DNA of 64,000 bases from Pseudomonas sp. AOB-7 (GTDB taxonomy: Bacteria; Pseudomonadota; Gammaproteobacteria; Pseudomonadales; Pseudomonadaceae). A program made the position numbers and the translations under genes. Of this stretch, positions 13,801 to 21,923 are shown piece by piece. Where the stretch lies: NCBI RefSeq assembly GCF_003696305.1, contig NZ_RFFK01000003.1:19887-83886 (forward strand), in the 5' to 3' direction. The notes below the pieces were generated by a model. It was not told the DNA's origin. It did not search any database and worked only from the letters and a program-made list of their open reading frames with translations. Numbering within the stretch: the stretch's first letter is position 1; every line of letters begins with the position of its first letter.

Positions 13801-14099
13801 AGCTGTGACCACCTGACTAAGGGGAGCCACGGCGTGACTATAGCAACACGTCATGCCGTGGTCACTGGCAGCTTGCTTTGGCGGCTGCCACACCCGAGGC
13901 GCGTACCACCACTGCGCGCCGCACCTAGGACGGGATGCCTGGGGTTGTTCGCTTGCCGCCACCACCGGCGGGCGGACTGTAGAGGCGGGGCCTGCGCGGA
14001 GCATGGGCCTAGCCTGGGGTGCGGTCGGTTCGCCGGCCGCATGTGACCACCTGACTATGGGCGCCATACCAGATGGTATGGGCCCGGGAGTTTTGCCCT
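13694..14099. other. Non-coding region between cro and the CII-like gene, with a 15-bp repeat and hairpin
   Basis: About 400 bp without a gene I can support. The sequence gtgaccacctgacta occurs at about 13805 and again at about 14043. Arms at 13827-13838 and 13850-13861 (CCACGGCGTGAC and its near complement) form a hairpin with an 11-nt loop. Its left end holds the candidate leftward RNA. Confidence 0.5.
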
Positions 14100-14618
14100 A
14101 TGAACCGAGCCCGGCTCAGTTCCACCGAGCGTGCCAAGCGCACGTTGCTGACCCTACCGCAGGCGCTTTACCACGCCGTGCACCAGTACCCCGGCGGTGC
14201 CACCGCCATTGCCGCTGTAGACGGCGCCCTTAGCCCCTCCACCCTGAACCATAAGCTGAGCCTGACCGGTACGAACCCGAAGCACCGGGTGAATATCGAC
14301 GAGCTGCAGCTGATCCTCGATCTGACCCGTGACCCGCGAATCATCGATGCGCTGCTGCACCCGATTGGCTGGGTGGGCATCGACGTTTCGACACTGAGCG
14401 AGGCGGACACGCCGCAGTCGCTTATGGCCGGCATCGGTGAGCTGCTGTCCCGCGAGGGGGAACTGAGCACGCATATGTCGAAAAGCCTCGATGACGGGAG
14501 GGTCGACGACGATGAGCTGGCCGAGTTCGAGTTACTGGCCGAGCGCACGGTGCAGGCGGTGTACAAGCTGCGGGCGGTCCTGCGCAAGAAGCATGCGGAG
14601 GACGTTGAGCATGGCTGA
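14100..14618 (+). CDS. CII-like phage regulatory protein
   Basis: 172 residues from ATG 14100. The motif YHAVHQYPGGATAIAAVDG followed by TLNHKLS fits the phage CII regulator family (CP76 type). Residues ~55-80 (VNIDELQLILDLTRDPRII) complete a helix-turn-helix-like module; the C-terminal half is a helical oligomerisation-like tail. Its place between cro and replication genes matches lambda cII. Likely a transcription regulator acting in the lysis-lysogeny choice; the binding site is not identified. Confidence 0.75.
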   Translation: MNRARLSSTERAKRTLLTLPQALYHAVHQYPGGATAIAAVDGALSPSTLNHKLSLTGTNPKHRVNIDELQLILDLTRDPRIIDALLHPIGWVGIDVSTLSEADTPQSLMAGIGELLSREGELSTHMSKSLDDGRVDDDELAEFELLAERTVQAVYKLRAVLRKKHAEDVEHG

Positions 14619-14829
14619 TAACGCTGATCGCGCGGCGGATGAGTACGCTGTGCACGAGCACGCTCGCGAGGCCACCCGCAACGCTGCCGCGGCGCCGGTG
14701 CATCGCCTGGGTTGCGATGAGTGCGGCGAGCCGATACCGCTGGCCCGGCGCGAGGCGTTGGCTGGGCATGACTGCCTGACCTGCATCGATTGCCAGGTGC
14801 TGCTGGAGCGGAAAGGGGGTGGGCGATGA
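14611..14829 (+). CDS. TraR/DksA-like zinc-finger protein
   Basis: 72 residues from ATG 14611. The C4 zinc finger is visible (CDECGEPIPLARREAL, then CLTCIDCQ) after a short helical N-terminus. Phage and plasmid TraR proteins of this size bind RNA polymerase in the secondary channel and mimic DksA with ppGpp. It overlaps both neighbours by a few bases (CII-like gene upstream, primase downstream). Confidence 0.85.
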   Translation: MADNADRAADEYAVHEHAREATRNAAAAPVHRLGCDECGEPIPLARREALAGHDCLTCIDCQVLLERKGGGR

Positions 14830-17060
14830 CTGACCGTCACGAGCTACTCGACGACGTGCTGGCCCAGCTGCAGGCCGGTGACCTTCGACCGGCGACACCT
14901 CTGGCAATCGGCAAGCGCACACGCTGCGAGGTGGAAGGTGACAAGGCGCCGGAGAAAACCGGCTGGTATGTGATCTATGAGCACCTGAGCGCGAAGGGCG
15001 AGACCTTCTACTGCGGCGCCTTCGGTGACTGGCGCTCGGGCGAGAAGGGCAGCTGGCACAAGATCAAGCCGAAGGGCGGCAAGATCTCGGCCGAGGATCG
15101 GGCGGTGATGAAGGCCCGCGCCGAGGAGGGCCAGCGCAAGGCGGCCGAGGCCGAGCTGCGTAAACATCGCACCGCCGCCCGGCGCGCCGCAGGCATGTGG
15201 AAGCATCTGGAGGAGAAGGGCGCCTGCCAGTACCTGGTCGACAAGGGCGTCGGTGGCTTCGGGCTGCGCTACAAGCGCAAGTCGGGCACGGCGCTGGTGC
15301 CGATGCGCAACGTGAAGACTTGGGATGTGGTCGGCCTGCAGGTGCTGTTCCCGGCAGTGCATCCGAAGCTGGGGCGGAATAAGACCTATTGGCCGGCTGG
15401 GCTGGAGAAGGAAGGGGCGGTGCATCTGATCGGCCCCGAGCCCGAGCCGGGCGATGTGATCCTGGTGTGCGAGGGCTACGCCACCGGCGCTAGCCTGCAT
15501 ATGGCCACGGCGCTGACGGTGGCGGTGTGTTTCGACGCAGGCAACCTGCTGCCTGTGGCCGAGGGGCTGCGGGTGCGTTACCCGGGCCGGCGCCTGGTGT
15601 TCTGCGCGGATGACGACTGGAAAACGGTCATCCAGGGCAAGCCGGTCAACGTCGGCAAGATCAAGGCCGAGAACGCGGCCATCGTGGTGGGCGGTGAGGT
15701 TGTGCTGCCGATCTTTGATGACGATCGGGAGGACAAGTGGACGGACTTCAACGACCTGCACGCGGCTGAGGGACTGGAGGCGGTGCGCCGCCAGGTGCTG
15801 GCGGTGGTGCGGCCTGCGACTGACGCGCCGTGGCGGGAGAAGCTGCAGTATTCGGAGAAGGGCGGGATGGTGGCGCACCCGTACAACATCGCGCTGATCC
15901 TGGGCAACGATACGCGCTGGCAGGGCGTGATCGCCTATGACTCGTTCGCTTCGAAGATCCGCAAGCTGCGGACGCCGCCTTATGGCGGTGGGGCGGGCGA
16001 CTGGAGCGACCTCGACGACATCAAGGTGACGCTGTGGCTGGCGGACGTGTACGGGCTGCGGGTGAAGTCGGCGATGGTGCTGGAGGCGGTGAACTCGGTG
16101 GCGCACGACAATGCCTTCCATCCGGTGCGCGAGTACCTTGAGGGGCTGGAGTGGGATGGCACGCCGCGGCTCGAGTTCTGGCTGCAGAAGCATCTGGGAG
16201 TGATCGAGGGCGAGTATGCGCGCAAGGTGGCCAAGCGCTGGATGCTGTCCGCGGTGGCGCGGGTGTTCCAGCCTGGCTGCAAGGCGGACTCGGTGCTGAT
16301 TCTGGAGGGGGCGCAGGGGGCGGGTAAGTCGACCTCGATGTCGGTGCTGGGCGGTGCGTGGTTTATGGATACGCCGTTCAACCTGGGCGACAAGGACGGT
16401 TATCAGGCGATCCGCGGCAAGTGGATCGTCGAGCTGGGCGAGCTGGATGCGTTCAACAAGGCCGAGTCGACCAGGGCCAAGCAGTTTTTCTCGGCCTCGG
16501 TGGATACCTACCGCGAGAGCTACGGGCGCCGCGTGCTGGACGTGCCGCGGCAGTGCGTGTTCGTCGGTACGACCAACCAGGATGAGTACCTGAAGGACGA
16601 CACCGGCAACCGGCGGTACTGGCCGGTGATGTGCACGAAGGTCGATCTGGATGGCCTGCGGGCTGAGCGCGAACAACTCTGGGCCGAGGCGGTAGCGTGT
16701 TATCGCGCCGGGCATCCCTGGTGGGTGGAGCGGGACGAGGCCGAGCTGTTCGCGGTGGAGCAGGACCAGCGCTATCAGGCGGATATGTGGGAGGAGCCGA
16801 TCATTGCGTATCTGACCCAGCCGACCGCCGGCGAGAGCGTGACGGGGGCGCAGATCCTGGAGAAGGCGTTGAACATCGACCCGAGCCACTGGGGCAAGCC
16901 CGAGCAGATGCGGGTCGGCAAGATCATGCATCGGCTGAAGTGGCCGAGGAAGCGACAGAGCAAGCCAGACAGGCCGACGGGGTCGCGCGGTTACGTGTAC
17001 ATGCGGCCGGACGAGTGGAAGCGTGGCGGCAAGCCCGTGCAGAGGGAGGCCGCATTTTGA
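14826..17060 (+). CDS. Primase-helicase with Toprim and VapE domains
   Basis: 744 residues from ATG 14826, overlapping the TraR-like stop. The N-terminal ~330 residues are primase-like with a Toprim core (VILVCEGYATGASLHMA, LVFCADDDW, FNDLHAAEG). The C-terminal part is a VapE/D5-type helicase. Its Walker A is EGAQGAGKST (about residue 500), followed by IVELGELDAFNKAE, an arginine-rich region and FVGTTNQDEYL. It is the main replication protein and probably opens the phage origin and primes synthesis. No separate helicase loader is seen. Confidence 0.88.
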   Translation: MTDRHELLDDVLAQLQAGDLRPATPLAIGKRTRCEVEGDKAPEKTGWYVIYEHLSAKGETFYCGAFGDWRSGEKGSWHKIKPKGGKISAEDRAVMKARAEEGQRKAAEAELRKHRTAARRAAGMWKHLEEKGACQYLVDKGVGGFGLRYKRKSGTALVPMRNVKTWDVVGLQVLFPAVHPKLGRNKTYWPAGLEKEGAVHLIGPEPEPGDVILVCEGYATGASLHMATALTVAVCFDAGNLLPVAEGLRVRYPGRRLVFCADDDWKTVIQGKPVNVGKIKAENAAIVVGGEVVLPIFDDDREDKWTDFNDLHAAEGLEAVRRQVLAVVRPATDAPWREKLQYSEKGGMVAHPYNIALILGNDTRWQGVIAYDSFASKIRKLRTPPYGGGAGDWSDLDDIKVTLWLADVYGLRVKSAMVLEAVNSVAHDNAFHPVREYLEGLEWDGTPRLEFWLQKHLGVIEGEYARKVAKRWMLSAVARVFQPGCKADSVLILEGAQGAGKSTSMSVLGGAWFMDTPFNLGDKDGYQAIRGKWIVELGELDAFNKAESTRAKQFFSASVDTYRESYGRRVLDVPRQCVFVGTTNQDEYLKDDTGNRRYWPVMCTKVDLDGLRAEREQLWAEAVACYRAGHPWWVERDEAELFAVEQDQRYQADMWEEPIIAYLTQPTAGESVTGAQILEKALNIDPSHWGKPEQMRVGKIMHRLKWPRKRQSKPDRPTGSRGYVYMRPDEWKRGGKPVQREAAF

Positions 17061-17422
17061 TCCCGGAGATGGATGACATGCTGAAACTGTGGGCTCTCGA
17101 TATGCACGGCGGGCCTGGCGGTGGTGGCTCCGGCGGCAGCATGATTGCCGAGCTGATGGCCTGTAAGGGCGAGCTGATTCGCGCCAAGGGCGGGGGCTCG
17201 CGCATGCTGCTGCCGTACAGTGCGGATATCGAGCTGATCGTGAACAAGCATCTGGACGCGCAGCTTGCCGTGGTGGTGCGCGAGCACTACCTGGTGCGTG
17301 ATCCGCATCGGATGGATAGCCAGAAGTATTCGGCTTGCCGATGTGGCCGGACGCAGTTTTATGAGCGCCTGCATGCCGCGCACGTGGCGATTGCCGGTAT
17401 GCTGCTGGAGCGGGCTGCGTGA
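17057..17422 (+). CDS. Probable Q-like late antitermination protein
   Basis: 121 residues with a TTG at 17057 behind a ggagg ribosome site; ATG 17069 is an alternative with a poorer spacing. The C-terminal half (VVVREHYLVRDPHRM, then FYERLHAAHVAIAGML) has the helix-turn-helix look of phage antitermination Q proteins. It is the last gene before the late leader and its two terminators, the expected place for Q. Sequence evidence is moderate, so the function is partly positional. Confidence 0.5.
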   Translation: MIPEMDDMLKLWALDMHGGPGGGGSGGSMIAELMACKGELIRAKGGGSRMLLPYSADIELIVNKHLDAQLAVVVREHYLVRDPHRMDSQKYSACRCGRTQFYERLHAAHVAIAGMLLERAA

Positions 17423-17857
17423 TTGGTCGCACCGCCCCTGCTTGTCCCGCCCGCGTTTTTGCTGGCGGGACTTCTACAACCCGCGCCTGTGCTGGGTTTG
17501 TCCCGCCGTCCTACCTTTCTCACACACTCGCACATGAGGTGCGCAGGCAGGAGCACGCGCGCGCGTTACGCGCAGCGTTTATTAATCTCTCTCTATACAC
17601 GAGAAAGGGAGAAATAAGTGGGACGGTGGGCAACGCCTTGTTTTTGCTGGGGGTTTTGCGTCCCTCCTGTTGGCGCGGTAGTGAGTCCGGTAGGTCGTTG
17701 GCCTGCGGCGCTGTAGCCAGTGACGGTATATGGCCGCTTTTTTCCGGTGCGTGGCCGCTGATTGCAGGGGTGGCAGGGCGTCCCGCTTGCTGCCACCGGA
17801 TTGGAGGGGTATAAATCCGTCATCTTCGAAGAAGTGCGCTTAGGCGGCTTCTCAGCA

Positions 17858-17884
17858 AACCCGGCCACCGCGCCGGGTTTTTTG
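17858..17884 (+). terminator. Late-leader terminator 1
   Basis: AACCCGGC and GCCGGGTT arms followed by six Ts. It would stop late transcription before holin unless overridden. Confidence 0.75.
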
Positions 17885-17938
17885 TTTATGGCGCTCCGGT
17901 GGTCCCGGCGCCTTGCGCAGGGATGCGCTACCCATTCG

Positions 17939-17965
17939 AGCCTCGGCGGTTGCCGGGGCTTTTTG
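17939..17965 (+). terminator. Late-leader terminator 2
   Basis: AGCC and GGCT arms with a GC-rich stem and five Ts, about 25 bp before the holin start. Confidence 0.65.
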
Positions 17966-17988
17966 TTTCTGGCTGGCGAGGTGCGGTG

Positions 17989-18333
17989 ATGACTCAGGAG
18001 CAACAGCAGGCGCTGGCCGAGCTGCCGATTTGGGTGGTGGTGGTTATCGCCGTCGTCGCCGGGTTCAGTGGCGAGATGTGGCGGGCCGACAAGGCTGGGC
18101 TGCGCGGCTGGGACTTGGTGTATCGCGTGGCGCTCCGGGCTGGCGCCTCGGTGGTGTTCGGGCTGAGCACGCTGCTGCTGATCTGGGCGGCAGGCGCGCA
18201 TGTGCTGGTGGCTGCGGCCATCGGCTTTGTGGTGGCCACCATGGGCGCCGACGTGGCTAGTGGGCTGTACGAGCGCTGGCTGGCGAAGCGGGCCGGGGTG
18301 TGTGAGGTTCCGCCGCGCGAGGTTGGCGAGTGA
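17989..18333 (+). CDS. Holin-like membrane protein
   Basis: 114 residues from ATG 17989. Three hydrophobic segments are visible at ~13-29 (PIWVVVVIAVVAGF), ~50-66 (ASVVFGLSTLLLIWAAG) and ~68-86 (HVLVAAAIGFVVATMGADV), with a basic C-terminus. Size, topology and position at the head of the late operon fit a phage holin of the superfamily III type. It should form membrane lesions that release the endolysin encoded 25 kb downstream. Confidence 0.7.
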   Translation: MTQEQQQALAELPIWVVVVIAVVAGFSGEMWRADKAGLRGWDLVYRVALRAGASVVFGLSTLLLIWAAGAHVLVAAAIGFVVATMGADVASGLYERWLAKRAGVCEVPPREVGE

Positions 18334-19103
18334 AGGGCAGCATCCACGCCCGTGACCTGGACGATGCACTGGCGGCCCTGCAGAAGCTGGGCCGCGGGCT
18401 CGCGCCTCGGGCGCTGGCGGATGCGCTGAACCATACGGCGAACCAGGCGCGCATCGCACTGCGGGCTGAGATGGAAAGCGTGTTCAGCCCGAAGCCGACG
18501 CCCTGGGTGCTCAACTCGATCCGCATCTTGCACGCCAAGCCATCGGCTGACCCTGAAGCGGCGGTGTGGGTGCAGGATCAGGGCGCGGGCAAGAATCCGT
18601 TCAGCGCCGAGGATTACCTGCTGCCGCAGGTCGATGGCGGCGAGCGGATCACGAGGCAGTCGGAGAAGTACCTGCGCGAGTCGGGGATTCTGCCGGCTGG
18701 TCGCTTCGTCGTACCGGCCGAGGGCGCCAGGCTGGATGCCTACGGGAATATCCAGAAAGGGCACATGACGCAGATCCTCTCGGGCCTGAAGGCGATGAAG
18801 CTGTCGGGCTCGGACAACGCGGCGACCGATAGCCGGCGCTCACTTCGCAAGGGGCACGCGCAGGCGTTCTTCGTGATGAAGCGCGGCAAGACGCCCATCG
18901 GCATCGCCGAGCGCCGGGGTAAGAACCTGGTGATGGTGCTCGCCTTCGTCCGCCAGCCGCAGTACCGCGAGCGCTTCAAGTTTCACGACGTGGTGCGGCG
19001 GGTTGCCGAGAACGACGCGCAGCTGGAAGCCAACATCGACAAGGCCATCGCCGATGCGTTGGCGGGGCGGCTGCCCAGTCAGCCGGCTGGCCGGCGGCGC
19101 TGA
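18330..19103 (+). CDS. Phage structural or morphogenesis protein of unknown class
   Basis: 257 residues with a GTG start at 18330 that overlaps the holin stop. The N-terminal helical part (LDDALAALQKLGRGLAPRALADALNHTANQA) resembles neck or minor-tail proteins of the HK97-gp10 and gpZ type. The rest is mixed. It lies just before the terminase genes, which is unusual for a tail protein, so the assignment is tentative. Confidence 0.5.
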   Translation: MKGSIHARDLDDALAALQKLGRGLAPRALADALNHTANQARIALRAEMESVFSPKPTPWVLNSIRILHAKPSADPEAAVWVQDQGAGKNPFSAEDYLLPQVDGGERITRQSEKYLRESGILPAGRFVVPAEGARLDAYGNIQKGHMTQILSGLKAMKLSGSDNAATDSRRSLRKGHAQAFFVMKRGKTPIGIAERRGKNLVMVLAFVRQPQYRERFKFHDVVRRVAENDAQLEANIDKAIADALAGRLPSQPAGRRR

Positions 19104-19233
19104 GGGGCACTGGCGTGCCTCAGGCCAGCGCGGGTCCTCCCGGCGGTCGGGAGGGGGGTACGGGTAATTCGAGCCACGTTTTCTCTCTAGCTGGAATTTG
19201 GCTGGGGATGTCCGTCTTTTCAAAGGGTTAGGT

Positions 19234-19761
19234 ATGGGCAGGCAGGTTTCCAAGGCCGACCTGGCCGAGATTGTTGGCCGTGATGAGCGAACCCTCAGCC
19301 GCTGGCAACGGGAAGGTATGCCGGTGCTCGAGATCGGCCTGGGCCGCGGCAACGAAAACCAGTACGACACCGAGGACGTGATCGGCTGGCTGGTTCAGGT
19401 AGCTGCGCTCAACGGCAAGAAGGAGTCGGTGCGCGACCGGCTCGACCGCATCAAGGGCGACCGCGAAGAGCTGGCCCTGGCGAAAGACCTGGAAGAGGTG
19501 GTGGTGCTCGGCGATCTGCTGGAGCGCTTCGAGTCGATGATCACCGTCGCCAAGGTCGAACTGCTCAACACCTACACCGAGAACCTGGCAGCCGACCTCT
19601 CGGCCCGCTACGGGATCGACGTTGATATCCAGCTGATTCGCGAGCCGCTGGAGACCATCCTGAATGAGCTAGCGAACTATGACCTGGATGACGACGACCC
19701 GTCAGACGGGGATTCTGACGAACCGGACGATTCGGAGGCAGCTGAAGAAGACGGCGACTAA
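19234..19761 (+). CDS. Terminase small subunit (Nu1-like)
   Basis: 175 residues from ATG 19234. An N-terminal winged helix-turn-helix (VSKADLAEIVGRDERTLSRWQREGMPVL) is followed by a helical coiled region and an acidic tail. This is the layout of lambda Nu1-type small terminases, which recognise cos DNA and recruit the large subunit. The 3' end overlaps the large subunit gene by 83 bp. Confidence 0.8.
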   Translation: MGRQVSKADLAEIVGRDERTLSRWQREGMPVLEIGLGRGNENQYDTEDVIGWLVQVAALNGKKESVRDRLDRIKGDREELALAKDLEEVVVLGDLLERFESMITVAKVELLNTYTENLAADLSARYGIDVDIQLIREPLETILNELANYDLDDDDPSDGDSDEPDDSEAAEEDGD

Positions 19762-21697
19762 GGCGCTCAAGCGCATCAATCGCAAGTGGGCGCCGCCGCC
19801 GCGGATGTCCATCATCGAATGGGCTAAGAAGTACCGATACCTCTCGCCGGTCGAGGCTGCGCGCCCTGGCAAGTACCGATTCGATATCACGCCCCACTTG
19901 ATCTGGCCAGGCGGACCGCTCGAAGCCATTGATGATCCCGCGGTGCATGAGGTGGTCGGCATCAAGTCTGCGCAGGTGGCTTGGACGTCCGGTGTGCTGG
20001 GCAACGCCATCGCGAAGTGGATCGACATCGATCCGTCACCGATCCTCGTGCTGTTCCCGAAGGCTGAAGCCGTCAAGCAGTACGTTGGTGAGAAGCTGGA
20101 GCCGATGATCGAGGCGACGCCTCGGCTCCGTAAGCGGGTCGATATGCGCAGCCGCCGGCTGCAGCAGCGTCAGGACTTCAAGAAATTTTCGGGCGGGTTC
20201 CTGAAGATGGTCGGCTCCAACAGCCCGGCCAGTGTGAAGTCGACGCCGGTATCGCGTGTTGGCGTGGAAGAGCCCGATGACTGCAACCTGAACCTGCGGG
20301 GGCAGGGGGACAGCATCAAGCTGGCCAAGGAACGTATGAAGACGTTCCGGCGCAGCAAGCTGATCATCGGCGGCACGCCAACCCTCAAGGGGCTCTCGGC
20401 AATCGAAGCCGAGATGGAGCTATCCGATAAGCGCCTGGGCATGGTGCCTTGCCATGAATGTGGCGAAGAGCATGCGTTGAGCTTCGATCACCTGCACTGC
20501 GCCGACGACCCTGACTTCCACCACGAAATCTACGGGCACAAGCGCCCCGAGCTGACTTACTACGCTTGCCCGCATTGCGGTTGCAGCTGGGACGACAACC
20601 AGAAGAACGCCAACCTGAAGCATGGCCGCTGGGTCGCGACAGCCGAGTTTCGTGGGGTGGCTGGCTACGTGCTGAACGAGCTTTATGCCACGTTCTACGG
20701 GTCGCGCTTCCAAGTGCTGATGGAGAAGAAGCTGCAGGCCGAGTACGCCGCCGAGCGCGGCAACATCGGCCCGATGATCGCTTTCACCAACAGCCAGAAG
20801 GGCGAAAGCTACGAGTACAAGAGCGACGCGCCAAAGACGGACGAACTGGCGAAGCGCTCCGAGGCCTATGCCGAACTGACTGCGCCGAAGGGCGTGCTGC
20901 TGGTCACGGCTGGCGTCGACGTGCAGGGCGACCGACTAGCGGTGACCATCGTTGGCTATGGTCGCGGCGAGGAATCCTGGCGGCTCTACTGGGGCGAGCT
21001 GCCGGGCAACCCCATCGATCCGAACGACCCGGTCTGGACTGAGCTGGACAAGCTGCTCGCTACACCGATCCCATCGGAGTACGGCTGCCAGTTGGCCGTT
21101 GCCGGCGTGAGCATCGACAGCTCGGACGGCAACACCAACGACGCGGTTTACACCTACGTCCGCAATCGGTCGCACGTGAACATCATGGCGATCAAGGGCG
21201 CCTCGGTGGACAGCCTCGATAAGGAGATCTACTCCAAGCCGCCGCAGTCCGTTGACACCAACCAGGCGAACACCAAGGCCGCCAAGTACGGCTTGCGTGT
21301 GCACATCGTCGGCACCCACAAGGCGAAGACGCTGATCGATGCGCGCCTGCGCTTGCCCGGCGCCGGTCCCGGCCGCATGCACTGGTACGCCGAGATCCGC
21401 CCGGACTACTTCGAGCAACTGACCAACGAAGTGCTGGCACCGCACCCGCGTAGCCCCAGCAAGATGGTCTGGCAGAGGAAAGCCGGCCGGCGCAACGAAG
21501 CGCTGGACTGCGAGGTGTACTCACTGCACGCCGCTCGCAGCCTGAAAACCCACCTGCTCCGAGATGCCGAATGGGATCAGATCGAGCAGCAATTGATGCA
21601 GCCGACGCTGTTCTCCAGCGCCGAGCAACCCGTTAACGCCACGCCTCGCCGTGCCAAGCCACGTGGCCGAGGAACGCGCAGCCGCGCTGGCCATTGA
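19679..21697 (+). CDS. Terminase large subunit (GpA family)
   Basis: 672 residues. The ATPase half contains a lambda-type Walker A deviant (SAQVAWTSGVLGN) and an acidic Walker B-like stretch (VGVEEPDDC). Two Cys pairs (CHECGEE and CPHCGCSW) form the zinc-binding insert seen in GpA. The C-terminal nuclease domain begins at GVDVQGDRLAV with its metal-binding Asp. The start is the ATG at 19679 or 19688, inside the small-subunit gene. It packages phage DNA into proheads. Confidence 0.93.
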   Translation: MTWMTTTRQTGILTNRTIRRQLKKTATKALKRINRKWAPPPRMSIIEWAKKYRYLSPVEAARPGKYRFDITPHLIWPGGPLEAIDDPAVHEVVGIKSAQVAWTSGVLGNAIAKWIDIDPSPILVLFPKAEAVKQYVGEKLEPMIEATPRLRKRVDMRSRRLQQRQDFKKFSGGFLKMVGSNSPASVKSTPVSRVGVEEPDDCNLNLRGQGDSIKLAKERMKTFRRSKLIIGGTPTLKGLSAIEAEMELSDKRLGMVPCHECGEEHALSFDHLHCADDPDFHHEIYGHKRPELTYYACPHCGCSWDDNQKNANLKHGRWVATAEFRGVAGYVLNELYATFYGSRFQVLMEKKLQAEYAAERGNIGPMIAFTNSQKGESYEYKSDAPKTDELAKRSEAYAELTAPKGVLLVTAGVDVQGDRLAVTIVGYGRGEESWRLYWGELPGNPIDPNDPVWTELDKLLATPIPSEYGCQLAVAGVSIDSSDGNTNDAVYTYVRNRSHVNIMAIKGASVDSLDKEIYSKPPQSVDTNQANTKAAKYGLRVHIVGTHKAKTLIDARLRLPGAGPGRMHWYAEIRPDYFEQLTNEVLAPHPRSPSKMVWQRKAGRRNEALDCEVYSLHAARSLKTHLLRDAEWDQIEQQLMQPTLFSSAEQPVNATPRRAKPRGRGTRSRAGH

Positions 21698-21705
21698 GGT
21701 GACCC

Positions 21706-21921
21706 ATGACCGAAGCACAGCAGCGCCTGGCGGATTGCCGGGCGGCGATCCGTTCCATCCTCGAAAAGGGGCAGCGCGTGCGCAAAGGCGACCGCGAAGT
21801 GCAGCGCGCTGAATTGGCCAGCCTTCGGGTGCTTGAGGGGCAACTGGCCGCCGAGGTAGCTGCCGAAACCGCTCGGTTGGGCGGGCGTGGTCGTAGTCGC
21901 CTGACCTACCCGAGGATCTAA
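21706..21921 (+). CDS. Head-tail joining protein (gpW-like)
   Basis: 71 residues, highly helical (MTEAQQRLADCRAAIRSILE, then ELASLRVLEGQLAAEVAAE). Size and place between GpA-type terminase and portal match lambda gpW, which seals packaged DNA at the portal. An alternative name for this family is phage head-tail adaptor. Confidence 0.75.
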   Translation: MTEAQQRLADCRAAIRSILEKGQRVRKGDREVQRAELASLRVLEGQLAAEVAAETARLGGRGRSRLTYPRI

Positions 21922-21923
21922 CC

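Larger units (their letters stand above)
17423..17988 (+). promoter_or_regulatory. Late-gene leader region with tandem terminators
   Basis: About 570 bp with no supported gene between the Q-like gene and holin. GTCCCGCC occurs at 17444 and 17500 and is inverted at 17464. A TATACA box at 17594 has no good -35 element, as in Q-dependent late promoters. Two terminators (17858 and 17939) lie before the holin, which would require antitermination. No clear cos site was found by eye. Confidence 0.45.

Noticed and set aside
13853..14233. Plus-strand frame between cro and the CII-like gene
   Set aside because: Cys/His/Pro-rich chance sequence; it runs out of frame over the CII-like gene and has no ribosome site.
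14844..17432. Minus-strand frame of 862 codons
   Set aside because: Fully antisense to the Toprim/VapE protein; rich in Arg, His and Pro, with no motif.
17423..17988. cos site upstream of terminase
   Set aside because: No sequence could be identified by eye as a cohesive end. It would need read-end or virion DNA data.
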